From the NCBI RefSeq assembly GCF_026340675.1, contig NZ_JAPEOX010000001.1, forward strand, positions 248,001 to 312,000: a stretch of DNA of 64,000 bases. Reading direction: 5' to 3'. The position numbers and the translations under genes were made by a program. The notes beneath the pieces were generated by a model. That model saw nothing but the letters and a program-made list of their open reading frames with translations, was not told where the DNA came from and did no database searches. The DNA is from Streptomyces sp. NBC_01264 (GTDB lineage Bacteria > Actinomycetota > Actinomycetes > Streptomycetales > Streptomycetaceae). Shown one piece after another: positions 18,198 to 29,094 of this stretch. The stretch's first letter is position 1. Every line of letters begins with the position of its first letter.

Positions 18198-19043
18198 TCA
18201 TTGTCGGGTGTCGGACGCCATCAAGGTCCGCAGCAGGAGTTGAAAATCCTCCGAGGAAACGCTGAATGCCCCACGGAATGGGTTGTCCATCGCCACGACG
18301 AGCGCCAGGACGAGGCTGCTGAGCACCGCGTATGCCACTGTGATGAACAGATGCGCCTTGACGCTCTCGACGGGGAGGAACCAGACGAGGGCGATGCTGA
18401 TCAGGATGCCAACGGTCAGAACGGCCCACAATAGGTCGGGGAGGCGGTCGGTCACCGCATCGAGCCTGTCGCGCCGGGCGTCGGCAAAATTGTTGAACTG
18501 TGCAATCGCAGCTTCAGTGAGGGCTCGGTCGCCTTCGGCGGGCTTGTAGGCCAACAGGGTGTTCTGGAACTCTGTTGTCCGGGCCACTCCCTCTCGCGGA
18601 ACGACCCCTCTCTGCTGCTCAGGCCAGGCCTCGTCCACGGCGTAGTGCGTGTAGTCCTTGAGCTCCTGCTGGAGAGTAGAGCGGGTCGGCTCCGAGAAAC
18701 CGGAGACGTCCCGGTAGAGGACACTCAGAGTCGTCGCTTCGCGGGAAACAGTCCGCTGTGTCTCGCTGTAGCTCTCGTACGCCGCGACTGCGAGCAGTGC
18801 GAGCAGCAGACTGTAGAAGATCGTTGCCAGGTGGAGCGTGAGGGTGAGGACCTCAGCCCAGTGTCGCTCCTCACCGAAGAGCCGCTGCGCCATTGCCCTG
18901 CCGGCCCAGAGGCCGGCCGCTCCGAAGGCAGCGAACGCACCGACGAAGATGATGGGCATCAGCCAGATCGGTAGATCGTAGACCCACCCCACTTGTGATG
19001 GCGAAAGCGGCTGACCAGCCCTACTGGTACCGACAAGCCGCAT
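18198..19043 (-). CDS. DUF4239 membrane protein
   Basis: A 281-residue membrane protein. Two N-terminal hydrophobic segments (about residues 25-48, IWLMPIIFVGAFAAFGAAGL, and 65-88, TLTLHLATIFYSLLLALLAV) are followed by a long polar helical domain (about 90-205) and two C-terminal segments (about 205-250). YESYSETQRTVSREATTL after the second segment is characteristic of DUF4239, a bestrophin-like family of unknown function. ATG 19043 has only a weak ribosome site; GTG codons about 16-17 codons later are alternatives. The gene stands alone. Confidence 0.75.
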   Translation of the reverse strand: MRLVGTSRAGQPLSPSQVGWVYDLPIWLMPIIFVGAFAAFGAAGLWAGRAMAQRLFGEERHWAEVLTLTLHLATIFYSLLLALLAVAAYESYSETQRTVSREATTLSVLYRDVSGFSEPTRSTLQQELKDYTHYAVDEAWPEQQRGVVPREGVARTTEFQNTLLAYKPAEGDRALTEAAIAQFNNFADARRDRLDAVTDRLPDLLWAVLTVGILISIALVWFLPVESVKAHLFITVAYAVLSSLVLALVVAMDNPFRGAFSVSSEDFQLLLRTLMASDTRQ

Positions 19044-19136
19044 GACGCAGGCCCCAGGACCCCACGGCGCAAGACAATGCGATGGTGAGCGCCCCGAACT
19101 TTCCGGACTGGGGCCCTGTTAGGGCCGGGTAACGGG

Positions 19137-19625
19137 TCAGCAGGTGATGTTGAGCGTGTAGATGCCTCCGGTGGGGGCTCCGTTTTCGACGTGTACCTCG
19201 CCGCGGGCGTTGGCGTACTTGTCGGTGCCGCCGGTGATGGCGTTCTTGGTGTCGGAGGGGGGCTGGTTGTTGGGGAAGGTCTGCATCGAGGAGAAGGCGA
19301 TCTGTCCTTCTTCGAGCTGGAAGATGCCGCCGCCGACGGTGGTCTTGTCGTTCGGGTCCTGCTTGATCTTCGTGAAGGTCATGCCGAGGGTGCCGGCGGG
19401 CTTGCCGTTCTCGAGGAGGTCGGCGGTGATGACGCTGAGGTCGCCGATGCCCACTCCCGGCGTTCCGTTGTCGACGAGGGTGAACGTCCCGTTAACCGTG
19501 GTCAGGTGAAGCGTCTCGGAGCATCCCTTGTGGGGGGACGTGCCGGTGGGCGCGGCCGCGGCGGTGCCGGTCAGGAGCAGGATGCCGGCCGTCGCGGCCG
19601 TCATCGCGGTCGAGGAGATGCGCAT
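19137..19625 (-). CDS. Secreted protein with allene oxide cyclase-like barrel
   Basis: A 162-residue protein with an N-terminal Sec signal peptide (MRISSTAMTAATAGILLLTG, cleavage near AAAA at 23-25). The mature part reads LVDNGTPGVGIGDLSVITAD, then GGGIFQLEEGQIAFSSMQTF and ends ENGAPTGGIYTLNITC. Alternating strands with G-D-x-x-V-x-x-x-x-L fit the calycin/AOC-barrel (dirigent-like) family found as small secreted proteins in Streptomyces. In plants the fold cyclises allene oxides or guides radical coupling; the bacterial role is unknown. The single C-terminal Cys may pair with Cys35. Confidence 0.75.
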   Translation of the reverse strand: MRISSTAMTAATAGILLLTGTAAAAPTGTSPHKGCSETLHLTTVNGTFTLVDNGTPGVGIGDLSVITADLLENGKPAGTLGMTFTKIKQDPNDKTTVGGGIFQLEEGQIAFSSMQTFPNNQPPSDTKNAITGGTDKYANARGEVHVENGAPTGGIYTLNITC

Positions 19626-19920
19626 GTCGTTGCTGCCTTTCGTGCGGAGGGCGGCTCCGTGCTCGGCGTGGGAGGCAGGTTTCGCCCTTCATGCCCAGCC
19701 GCGTCGGGTGCCGGTGTGGAAACGGCACGGTTTCACCCCGGCCCGGCTTCTGTCGTGGCGCCTCGCCTCTGGTGGGGCTGCTGTCACCCGATCGGCAGGA
19801 CGTCGCGGTGAAACGCGACAGAACAGCGCCCCAAGGCTTATCCCTGGCCATTCAGCGGAATTGGCCGGGTTGACGTCCTGACCGCAGAAAGGGGCGCTGT
19901 TGACTTCTGTCCCTCCGGTA

Positions 19921-19966
19921 CTACTCAGGTTGAACTCGTAGTCACCTGGGGGTGTCCGTTTCTTGG
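19921..19966. repeat. 46-bp dispersed repeat, copy 2
   Basis: The second copy of the sequence at 1080-1125. It lies between the secreted AOC-barrel gene's upstream region and an IS6-type terminal sequence at 20040. Confidence 0.6.
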
Positions 19967-20039
19967 AGTTTCCCCGTGATCCTGGGCCCTCGACGTCTAC
20001 GCCGCGAGGGCGTGCTGATGCCGCTGCCTGGTCCCGGCC

Positions 20040-20460
20040 GGGCGTTGTCACCTTGTCAGTTCCAGGATCGCTTGATGGTGCGTCAGGGTGTGCGAGGTCC
20101 GGTGGGGGCTGTGGTTCAGGCCGTGGCGGGAGGCCGGTGCTGCCGGTGGTGTGGTTCCAGGTGGTGAAGCGGAGGCTCATTTCGAAGCGGTGGCGGCCTG
20201 CGGTCATGTACTTCTGCACTCCGTTGATCTTGATGAAGACCTCGTCCAAGTGCCACTTGTCGCCAGACTGCGGGCGCCGCCGGCGCAGCGCGTTCGCTTA
20301 GGCCTGGCCGAACTTCAGACACCAGCGGCCGTCTCGTACGAGACGATCACGCCCCGCTCCAGCATCAGCTCCTCGACCTCACGGAAGCCGAGCGGAAAGC
20401 GGAAGTACAACTACACACAGTGCGAGATCACCTCGACCGGATACCGATGATTCGCGTACG
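20040..20460 (-). pseudogene. IS6-family transposase with large internal deletion
   Basis: On the minus strand it begins near 20460 with SYANHRYPVEVISHCV, followed by TAG where relatives have Trp, YFRFPLGFREVEELMLERG, then frame damage. WHLDEVFIKINGVQKY is joined directly to MTAGRHRFEMSLRF, so about 130 codons including two catalytic positions are deleted. The terminal repeat GGGCGTTGTCACCTTGTC is at 20040-20057. Confidence 0.8.
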
Positions 20461-20594
20461 ACGGCGACACGGACGACACGACAGACCCCCACGGACAACC
20501 CGAAGACCATCCCACCCCCACCCCGACCCATCGCCGCGCCTGCTTGTCCGGCGTCCTGTTCGGAAGCCCTGCGTGAGGATGCCGCGTGGGGTCA

Positions 20595-20790
20595 CGTCCG
20601 CAGTCTGGTTGCCGAGATCGAGTCGCTCACCGATCCGCGTGGAGCCGACGGAGGGCACTACCGGCTCTCTGCCCTGCCGGCCTGGTGGCCTGCGCGATGA
20701 CACCTGCGGTCCGGGACTCAATAGCCGCGGCAGCGCAGTGGTGCCGGCCGACGAGCCCCAGCAGATCCGGCGGCTGAACGACCCCTCAAA
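20595..20790 (+). pseudogene. ISAs1-family transposase N-terminal fragment
   Basis: The frame VRSLVAEIESLTDPRGADGG, HYRLSALPA and, after a frameshift, ACAMTPAVRDSIAAAAQWC is the N-terminal DDE_Tnp_1-associated region of ISAs1 (H-repeat) transposases. The catalytic domain is gone. A longer decayed relative is at 31743-32798. Confidence 0.65.
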
Positions 20791-20959
20791 CTGACGACCC
20801 CTGCGAACCGGCACCGCGTACCGCCCGCCGACGGCCTGTACTCCAGATGGTGGATCTGACGTCATTTCGAAGCGGTGGCGGCTGGTGCCGGCACGCGGGC
20901 GGAGCCGGACCCGCGCTCACTCGCTGCTCCTGACTCCCTGGACGGCGCCTTGGTCTGCG

Positions 20960-22428
20960 TCAAGAACCGTCGATTCGGTGTTCGGGCAGGTGCCACCGGT
21001 GCGGCGTCGCCAGCTCCCCGATGCTGTCTGGTCCCCAGCTGCCGGGGGCGTAGAAGTGGACGGGCGGGGGCTCCTCCAGCAGGGGGGCCGACACCTCCCA
21101 CAGGCGTTCGATGCCGTCCGAGCGGGTGAAGAAGGACTGGTTGCCGAGCATGGCCTCCAGGAGGAGGTGCTCGTAGCCTTCCAGGGAGTTCTCCGAGGCG
21201 AAGGACGTGCCGTACTGGAAGGACATGCCCGCCTGAACCAGCCGCATCGTGGAACCCGGCTCCTTCACGAGAAGGCGGGCCGTGAGCGAACCGGGGTCGG
21301 CGAAGTCGATGACCAGCATGTTGCCCCGCCCCTCCCCTGCGTCCAGCGCATCGAGCGGGAACATCTGCAGGACCGGCACGCGTAGGCCGATCGTGACCCG
21401 GTGCCGGCTTTCAGCGAGTGCCTTGCCCGTGCGGAGCTGAAAGGGCACACCGGCCCAGCGCCAGTTTTCGATGCTGACCCGCAGGGCCACGAAGGTCTCG
21501 GTGTCCGAAGCGGGATCGACGCCACGCTCGGCCCGGTAGCCCTGGTACTGGCCCCGGATGACCTGTGCCGGGTCGAGTGGCCGCATGCTGCGGAAGACCT
21601 TCGCCTGCTCGTCTCGCAGCGACTGCGCGTCCAGCACGACCGGAGGCTCCATGGCAACGAACCCGAGGAGCTGGAAGAGGTGGGTGACGACCATGTCCCT
21701 GAAGGTTCCGGTGCCTTCGAAGAACTGCGCCCGGCCCTGGATGTCGATCTCTTCGGGCACGTCGATCTGCACATGGCTGATGTGCTCGCGGTTCCAGACC
21801 GGCTCGAAGAACCCGTTGGCGAACCGCAGGGCGAGAATGTTGTCCACCGCCTCCTTGCCGAGGAAGTGGTCGATGCGGAACACCCGGGACTCGTCGAAGA
21901 CGGCATGGATGGTCGCGTTGAGCGCACGCGCGGACTCGAGGTCGCTCCCGAAGGGCTTTTCGACGATGACCCGCGCATCGCGGGCGAGACCGGTGGCGCC
22001 CAGTAGCTCGATGACGGAGGCGAACGCGACCGGCGGGACAGCCAGATGGAACAGCCGCCGCGGCGTGCCGCCCACGGCACGTTCGGCTGCGCGTACCGCC
22101 TCCACGAGCGGCTCGGTTGCTCCCGGATCCGCCGCGCCGAAGGACAAAGCGGACTCGAACTGCTGCCACGCGGCACCGGTGGGCTGCGCGCGCCCGAACT
22201 CCACCACCGCCTGTCTTGCGTGCGCGATAAATTGCTCGTCGGTTAGTGCGGAGGCCGCGGGCGTGGTGCCGACGATACGGAAGTGCTCGGGCATCAGGCC
22301 CGCCCTGGTGAGGTGGAACAGCCCCGGCAGCAGCTTGCGCCGGGCAAGGTCCCCGGTGGCGCCGACGAGCACCAGGACGTGGTCGTCGGGGCGCGGGGCA
22401 GCTGCGGACCAGGTGGTTCCTGGCGTGC

Positions 22429-22432
<4 letters not shown>
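20960..22432 (-). CDS. zwf: Glucose-6-phosphate 1-dehydrogenase
   Basis: A 490-residue enzyme oxidising glucose 6-phosphate to 6-phosphogluconolactone with NADP(+), the entry step of the oxidative pentose phosphate pathway in the cytosol. The N-terminal coenzyme motif GATGDLARRKLLPGLF lies at about residues 24-39. EKPFGSDLESA and the catalytic RIDHFLGKEAVDNILALRFA (about 190-210) are complete, and the length is normal. Its ATG overlaps the TGA of gnd (ATGA, 22429-22432), implying translational coupling. No opcA, pgl or transketolase gene is adjacent, so this looks like an extra, mobile copy of an NADPH-generating pair. Confidence 0.95.
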
Positions 22433-23469
<1,037 letters not shown>

Positions 23470-23594
23470 CATCGTCTCCCTCGCCCGGCCGCCTTCGGCA
23501 GCGCTCAGTCCCCCAGTCCACTGTGCAGGTTCCACGCCGGTGTGGCACGCGGGGACTCGTCCGCCGACCGTAGGGCCCGCTGTGACGCGGGGCT

Positions 23595-23983
23595 GGCGCC
23601 GATGCGGCGGGGCGGAGCGCGGCAACCGGGGTCCCCGCGGTCACGACGGGCAAAGATGCCGCGAAACGGGTGCCCGGCCGCAAGCGGGGACTGTCCGTGG
23701 ACGTCCTTGGCCTGGTCATCGCCGTCATTGTGGTGGCCGCGAGTGTCCACGACAGCGCCGCCGGTGTCGCTCTGCTCGACCAGGTCGCCGTCGCGGCGGG
23801 CGGCTCGGTCAGCAAGGCCCTGTGCACTGTTGACGTGACAACGCCCGCCGACCTCGCCCTGCACCCCGTCCTCATGCGTTCTCTCGCACCGGATGTCGCT
23901 GTCGACCGGGCCCCGGGTCGCACCGCCCCCGTGATCAGCCTCGCCGGCCACCGCCGCAAGGGTGCCCGCCTGCAAGCCCTCTG
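23595..23983 (+). pseudogene. IS5-family transposase internal fragment
   Basis: The frame reads TGKDAAKRVPGRKRGLSVDV, LGLVIAVIVVAASVHDSAAG and VALLDQVAVAAGGSVSKALC, the region between the first and second catalytic Asp of IS5/DDE_Tnp_1 transposases. Both ends of the gene and the element ends are missing. It lies upstream of gnd in opposite orientation. Confidence 0.7.
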
Positions 23984-24139
23984 ACCGGCCCCACGAGGAA
24001 TTTCAGGCCGAAGGCATGGACACCCTGGCGGGTGCAGGCCAGGGGGACCTTGACCCCGGATTTTGGACACCGGAGACACTTAGATCTTGATGTTCCAGGA
24101 GAACCGAGTTCCTGTGGGGATGATTCCTAATACCGTTTG

Positions 24140-25330
24140 TCAAGCCTCCAGGCCAACGGGCGGCACGGGTTCGTAGCGCCGTTCATCCCTCAGTAGAGCC
24201 CAGAGGACGTTGACGCGGCGGCGGGCGAGCGCGAGGACGGCCTGGGTGTGGCGCTTGCCCTCGGCGCGTTTGCGATCGTAGAACTGGCGGGACTCCTCGC
24301 TGTGCTGAATGCTGAGTAGGGCGGAGTAGTAGAAGACGCGTTGAAGTCGGCGGTTGTATCGCTGGGGCCGACGCAAGTTACCGCTGATCTTCCGTGAGTC
24401 CCGCGGAGCCGGGGCAACACCGCCGAAGCCGGCGAGCCGGTCGGGAGTACCGAAGACGCTCATGTCGCCACCGGTGGCGGCCACGAATTCGGCGCCGAGG
24501 GTGACGCCCACTCCGGGCATGCTGGTGATCATGTCGAAGTGTCGGTGGTCGCGAAAACGGGCCTCGATGAGCTTGTCGAGCTCGGCGATGCGCTGGTTGA
24601 AGGTCATCACGTCCTTCGCCAGCGTCTGGACCATTTGAGCGGTCAGCTTCTCCCCGGGCAGGCTGGCGTGCTGACGTTCGGCGGCCTGGAAGGCGGCCTC
24701 GGCAAGCTGGTCGGGGTTGCGGACGCTGCGGTTGCGGAGCCAGGTGGTCAGGCGCCCGGCGCCGAGCCGCCGGATGCCTCCGGCGGTTTGGTAGCCGGTC
24801 AACAGGGTCAAAGGACCGGTGTGGGTGAGGTCCATGGCCCGCTCCAGGCCAGGGAAGATGCCAGTCAGCTGACCTCGGAGCCGGTTGACGGTGCGGGTGC
24901 GATCGGCGACCAGGTCCAAACGCCGACCGGTGAGGATCTTGAGATCGGTGGCAGTCGCATCGCCAAGCCGTAAGTGCTGAAGATCCCGCCGGACACGGAC
25001 CTGGTCAGCGATGACGGCTGCATCTTTGGCGTCGGCCTTGCCTTCACCCCGGTAGCCCTCCGACGCACGGTTGATGGCACGCCCGGAGAGGTAGAGCACC
25101 GCTTGCTCGTGGTTGAGGAGGATCGTGATGGCCAGGGCAGCTCCGCCGTCGGCCAGGTCGATGCCCCAGGTCACTTCGTCGCCCAGTTCCAGGACGTCTG
25201 CGAGGAGAGCTAGCAGTTCGGGTTCGTCGTTGGCGACGCGTCGGGACAACAGCTGACGGCCGCTCTCGTCGATCGCGACGCAGTGGTGATGAGTCTTTCC
25301 CGCGTCGATGCCGGCCCAGATCGCGGCCAT
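24140..25330 (-). CDS. IS110-family transposase (recombinase)
   Basis: A 396-residue protein with the N-terminal RuvC-like DEDD domain (IWAGIDAGKTHHHCVAID with the first Asp; KADAKDAAVIADQ with the later Asp pair) and the C-terminal Transposase_20 domain (SMPGVGVTLGAEFVAATGG, then APRDSRKISGN, the region of the catalytic Ser). In known IS110 elements this protein works with a bridge RNA made from the element's end. ATG 25330 has GGAGG about 7 bases upstream. No lesion is visible. Confidence 0.93.
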   Translation of the reverse strand: MAAIWAGIDAGKTHHHCVAIDESGRQLLSRRVANDEPELLALLADVLELGDEVTWGIDLADGGAALAITILLNHEQAVLYLSGRAINRASEGYRGEGKADAKDAAVIADQVRVRRDLQHLRLGDATATDLKILTGRRLDLVADRTRTVNRLRGQLTGIFPGLERAMDLTHTGPLTLLTGYQTAGGIRRLGAGRLTTWLRNRSVRNPDQLAEAAFQAAERQHASLPGEKLTAQMVQTLAKDVMTFNQRIAELDKLIEARFRDHRHFDMITSMPGVGVTLGAEFVAATGGDMSVFGTPDRLAGFGGVAPAPRDSRKISGNLRRPQRYNRRLQRVFYYSALLSIQHSEESRQFYDRKRAEGKRHTQAVLALARRRVNVLWALLRDERRYEPVPPVGLEA

Positions 25331-25339
25331 GTGGTGCCT

Positions 25340-25556
25340 CCGTACGGTTGGGTGCTGGTACCTCCCGACGGACGACCTCGCTGTCGATTCCCTACGGTGC
25401 GATCATTCGCAATTCCTAATTGGCAGCCGAGTCGTCGTGGGGCGACGGGCGGCCAATCATCCATAGCCATCGAAGGCAAAGCATTACAAGCCACGCCCGT
25501 CGCCCCTGGGTGGGAGAACCATACGAAGGGCTCGCCCTGTCCCGCAGAACAACGTA
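25340..25556 (-). ncRNA. Predicted bridge RNA of the IS110 element
   Basis: The non-coding end upstream of the transposase folds, on the minus strand, into two guide loops. The first is closed by a perfect 13-bp stem (25494-25506 with 25439-25451). Its loop holds GTAATGCTT (25479-25487), identical to the left target half, and GGATGA (25457-25462), complementary to the right target half with core. The second is closed by 25424-25436 with 25371-25383 (10 of 13 paired). It holds ATTAGGAAT (25412-25420), identical to the element's far end, and CGTAGGGA (25389-25396), complementary to its near end, separated by a small hairpin GCGA-ATGA-TCGC. The order target loop then donor loop matches IS621. 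The transcript ends are guesses. Confidence 0.78.
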
Positions 25557-25862
25557 GGGAAGCATTACCCGGCCGAGTTCAAGGCGGACGCGGTCGCGTT
25601 GTACCGCTCGAGGCCGGGAGCGACGATCAAGTCCGTCGCCGATGATCTCGGGGTGAACACCGAGATGCTGAGGAACTGGATCCGGGCCGCCGACGGCCGC
25701 CGACCTGGCGCCCACTCCGCACCGCCAGCCACCTCGCAGGCCGTCGGCGACGCCGTTCAGGCGGAGCTGGCCGCCGCCCGCAAGAGGATCCGTGAGCTCG
25801 AGGAAGAACGGGACATTCTACGCAAGGCGGCCCGGTATTTCGCGACGGAGACGCGCTGGTGA

Positions 25863-27637
25863 GGAGCCGTAAGGGAACTATTGCTTGATCTGGGCAAGTT
25901 ACCTGGTTTCGTATGATAGTTGCCTTGTATGGCGATTACGGATGAAGTCCTTGTGATGTTGGATGTGAAGTTCGCGGCGGTGTTACCGCATCTGGATGAG
26001 CGGCAGCGCCGTCTGTATCTGGCTTCCGAGGCCGAGGCGCTGGGCCATGGGGGAACCGGGGCCGTGGCCAGGCTGGCGGAGGTCTCTGAGTCGACCATCG
26101 CGCGGGGGCGTGAAGAACTGGCGGGTGGAGCGAAGGCGCTGGGACGGGTGCGCCGACCCGGCGGCGGACGGAAGTCTGCGGCCGAGCGTGACCCTGGGCT
26201 GGTGGCGGCTCTCGAGTTGCTGATCGAGCCGCGGGTGGTAGGTGATCCGGTATCGCCGTTGCGCTGGACCACTGCCTCGCTTCGGGATCTGTCACGGGAG
26301 CTCGGTGATGCGGGACATCCGGTCAGCGCCCCGGTGGTCGGCGGGCTGCTGCGGGCAAGGGGCTTCAGTCTGCAGGGCATGGCCAAGACCCGGGCCGGCA
26401 GCCAGGTGCCCGACCGGGACGCGCAGTTCCGGCACATCAACACCGCCGCCGAACGCTTCCCGGAGGAAGGGCTGCCGGTGGTGAGCGTGGATGCGAAGCA
26501 GAAGGAACCGATTGGTGACTTCGCCCGGCCCGGCCGCACCTACCGCCCCAAAGGCGAGCCGATCAGCGCCCCCGACCACGATTTCATCCGACCCGATACC
26601 CCGCTCGCCATCCCGTACGGCATTTACGATCTGGGGCGCGACAGCGGCTGGGTGAACGTGGGAACCGACCGGAACACCGCTGCCTTCGCGGTGGAATCCC
26701 TGCGCCGCTGGTGGAAGGCCCAGGGGCGCAGGGACTATCCCGCAGCGGACCGTCTGCTGGTGACCGCGGACTCCGGCGGGGCCAACTCAGCCGACTCCCG
26801 CCTGTTCAAGATGGGCCTGGCCGGCCTCGCTGATGAGTCCGGCCTGGCCATCACCGTAATGCACTTTCCACCGGGTACTTCAAAATGGAACAAAGTCGAA
26901 CACCGGTTGTTCTCCCGGATCACCCACAGCCTGCGCGGGCAACCTCTGACCAGCTACGAAGTGCTGCTGGAGACCATCTCGGCCACCCGCACCCGCACCA
27001 GCGCCGGCCTGACCGTCACGGCTGCACTCGACGAGAACGCTTACCCCACCGGCCGTGTCCTCTCCCGGGCCGAACGCAAGAGCGTCGACCGGCGCGTCAG
27101 ACGAGACGACTTCCACGGCGAATGGAACTACACCATCGCCCCACGAGCCCCTGACCAGATTCTTTCAGAAGGCCCATACGACGAGTCGGGACCGCCGATC
27201 CCGGCCGAGGCCACCTTTCTCCTCGCCCATCCCGTTCTGACTGGCCTGACACGCGAAGAATTTGACGAGCTCCTCCTCAGGCTCGAACCGTGCCGCCAAG
27301 TCCTTGCCGAAGCCCAACGCCAAAGAGAGGGGCGAGATCGGCGAGGTCGTAATCCCGGCTTCGGCATCCTCGACCACCTCCACCGCATCCTGGTCGCCCT
27401 GCTCAGAAGCCGCAACACCGTGACCCTGACCTTGATGGGCAAGATCCTCGGCTACGACCGCAACACCTTGAGCTACCACGCCAAGACAAGCAGGCCACTG
27501 CTGGCCTTCGCCGGAAACGATCTCACTCCCACCCTCACCTCACGAACGCACCCGCCACGAACGCTTGAAGCTCTGAAGCACGTGATCGAACACCACGACA
27601 ACAACATCAACTCAGGCAGTAGTTGAATTACGGCTCC
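25863..27637 (+). mobile_element. ISAzo13-family element, 1775 bp
   Basis: The ends GGAGCCGTAA (25863) and its inverse TTACGGCTCC (ending 27637) are flanked by a TGA duplication (25860-25862, 27638-27640). Excising it restores the GTGA overlap of the IS3 orfA and orfB. It contains one intact transposase. Confidence 0.88.
25929..27626 (+). CDS. ISAzo13-family transposase
   Basis: A 565-residue transposase. The N-terminal part is helix-turn-helix (HGGTGAVARLAEVSESTIAR, GGGRKSAAERDPGLVAALEL). The catalytic region carries VVSVDAKQKEPIGDFARPGR (Asp), LLVTADSGGANSADSRLFK (Asp) and FPPGTSKWNKVEHRLFSRIT (Glu), the family signature. The C-terminal about 130 residues form an additional domain ending in a helix-turn-helix-like segment (LMGKILGYDRNTLSYHAKTS). 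ATG 25929 lacks a clear ribosome site. It is uninterrupted, so probably functional. Confidence 0.88.
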   Translation: MAITDEVLVMLDVKFAAVLPHLDERQRRLYLASEAEALGHGGTGAVARLAEVSESTIARGREELAGGAKALGRVRRPGGGRKSAAERDPGLVAALELLIEPRVVGDPVSPLRWTTASLRDLSRELGDAGHPVSAPVVGGLLRARGFSLQGMAKTRAGSQVPDRDAQFRHINTAAERFPEEGLPVVSVDAKQKEPIGDFARPGRTYRPKGEPISAPDHDFIRPDTPLAIPYGIYDLGRDSGWVNVGTDRNTAAFAVESLRRWWKAQGRRDYPAADRLLVTADSGGANSADSRLFKMGLAGLADESGLAITVMHFPPGTSKWNKVEHRLFSRITHSLRGQPLTSYEVLLETISATRTRTSAGLTVTAALDENAYPTGRVLSRAERKSVDRRVRRDDFHGEWNYTIAPRAPDQILSEGPYDESGPPIPAEATFLLAHPVLTGLTREEFDELLLRLEPCRQVLAEAQRQREGRDRRGRNPGFGILDHLHRILVALLRSRNTVTLTLMGKILGYDRNTLSYHAKTSRPLLAFAGNDLTPTLTSRTHPPRTLEALKHVIEHHDNNINSGSS

Positions 27638-28127
27638 TGAACCGCTGCCAGCTCGTTGAGGACCACCAGCACCGACACGACGTGAAGCGGCTCTGCACCA
27701 TCCTCGGCCTGGCCCGCTCAAGCTTCTCCTACTGGCGCCGCACCGCATCTGCGAGAGCGGCCCGGCAGAGCGTCGAAGCCGGGATCGCTGCCCGGATACG
27801 CAAGGTCCACCAGGACTCCGACGGCACCTACGGAGCCCCCAGGATCACCGCCGAACTCCGCGACGAGTGCGGCCCGGCGGTCAACCACAAGCGCGTCGCC
27901 AGGATCATGCGGGCCATCGGGCTCGAGGGGGTGCGTCTGCGCCGCCGGCACCGCACCACCGTCGCGGACCAGACCGCGGCGAAGGCACCGGATGTGCTCG
28001 GACATGACTTCACCGCATCCGAGGAGAACATGACGTACGTAGGCGTCATCACCTATCTGCCGGTCAGTGGCGCGAAGCCGCCCTATCTCGCGACCGTCAT
28101 CGACCTCACCTCGCGCCGGCTGGCAGT
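27638..28127 (+). pseudogene. IS3-family orfB, truncated
   Basis: Without ISAzo13 the start would be the GTG overlapping the orfA stop. The frame continues NRCQLVEDHQHRHDVKRLCT, SSFSYWRRTASARAARQSVE, DGTYGAPRITAELRDECGPA and the first Asp region (YVGVITYLPVSG, where Asp is replaced by Val). It ends at about 28127 in DLTSRRLA, joined to IS256 sequence. The second Asp and Glu are missing. Confidence 0.85.
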
Positions 28128-28740
28128 TGAAGAACCGCGGCGTCGAGGACGTCTTGGATGCTGGTCTGCGACGGGCTGAAGGGCCTGGCCGACGCGGTCG
28201 GCGAGGTCTGGCCCCAGACCGTCGTCCAGACCTGGGTCGTTCACTTGCGGCGGGCCTCGTTCCGCCATACCGGCCGCCAGGACTGGGACAAGATCGCCAA
28301 AGCCTTGAAGCCGGTCTATACCGCTCCGACCGAGGACGCGGCCACCAGCAGGTTCCTCGAGTTCTGCGAGGAATGGGGACAGAAGTACCCGGCGATCGTC
28401 CGGTTATGGGAGAACGCCTGGCCGGAGTTCGTCCCGTTCCTGCAGTTCGACGCCGAGATCCGCCGGATCGTCTGCACGACCAACGCGATCGAGTCCGTCA
28501 ACGCCAGGATCCGCCGCGCGGTCCGTGCCCGCGGCCACTTCCCTTCGGAGAACGCGGCCCTGAAGGGTGTCTACCTCGTGGTGATGTCCCTGGACCCGAC
28601 CGGCGCCGGCCGCAATCGCTGGACCACCCTCTGGAAGTGGGCCCTCCAAGCCTTCGACATCGCTTCGACGGACGCCTCACCAACAACCGCATCTGACCCA
28701 CGAGCCAACCACGGTTACACCGTTTACTGGACAGACCCAC
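28128..28740 (+). pseudogene. IS256-family transposase C-terminal half
   Basis: It reads LKNRGVEDVL, then after a frameshift near 28155 LVCDGLKGLADAVGEVWPQT (catalytic Asp), WDKIAKALKPVYTAPTEDAA, IRRIVCTTNAIESVNARIRR (the Glu-containing IESVN motif) and MSLDPTGAGRNRWTTLWKWA. The right end with TTACACCGTTTACTGGACAG lies near 28711-28732. The N-terminal half is absent here; an N-terminal half of similar type is at 2930-3186. Confidence 0.85.
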
Positions 28741-29094
28741 AGTCCCGCCGAGCTGGCCGGCCGGTCTCATGCGAGCACACACGGGACTGACCCGTTCCCC
28801 ACGAGGACTACCGACTGCGTCTCCGGGAGATCTTGGCACTCCGGTCTTGTCCCGGTACGTTTCTTCGGCCTTCTGCCCGTCGGGCGAATCCGAGCACCCA
28901 GATTGTCGCTACTTTCTTCCCGTGTCTCGCATTCTCCCAGCTGGAGCAAAGAGGATCGCGTATCCCGTTGCTTCCTTGGGATGGCCCCTGATTGCTCGGA
29001 GGGCCAGTGTGTGAGGAGGCCGTCCGAGGGAACGTGAGTAGGCCACACCTGACGAAGCCCGTTGGGTGATGTCCGGCACGAGATAGTCGGCTTC
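28741..29094. other. Intergenic region upstream of the nucleotidase gene
   Basis: No gene is supported. GC content falls relative to neighbours (for example around 28900-28990), which suits a promoter region for the gene at 29095. Confidence 0.4.

Larger units (their letters stand above)
24124..25558 (-). mobile_element. IS110-family element with GA core, 1435 bp
   Basis: Boundaries come from the interrupted IS3 orfA. The dinucleotide GA (24122-24123 and 25559-25560) is shared by both junctions and occurs once in the reconstructed target (ggggat-GA-agcattac). There are no terminal inverted repeats, as expected for the family. The element has one transposase and a 228-bp non-coding upstream end. 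Confidence 0.88.
24120..25862 (+). pseudogene. IS3-family orfA split by IS110
   Basis: Joining 24120-24123 to 25561 gives ATG AAG CAT TAC CCG, reading MKHYPAEFKADAVALY, parallel to the homologue at 7527 (MKNYPPEFKADAVALY). The rest has the helix-turn-helix (ADDLGVNTEMLRNWIRAADG), coiled coil (RKRIRELEEERDILRKAARY) and the TRW end at 25862. The start codon is separated from the body by 1435 bp. Confidence 0.85.
24044..28127 (+). mobile_element. IS3-family element carrying IS110 and ISAzo13 insertions, right side lost
   Basis: The left end (about 24044, GGGACCTTGACCCCGGATTT) is homologous to the IS3 end at 7455. orfA begins at ATG 24120 and is interrupted after four bases by IS110 (24124-25558). 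The orfA/orfB overlap is interrupted by ISAzo13 (25863-27637), and orfB is cut at about 28127 by an IS256 fragment. The right terminal repeat is missing, so this IS3 is dead, but it preserves exact pre-insertion sequence at both internal sites. Confidence 0.85.
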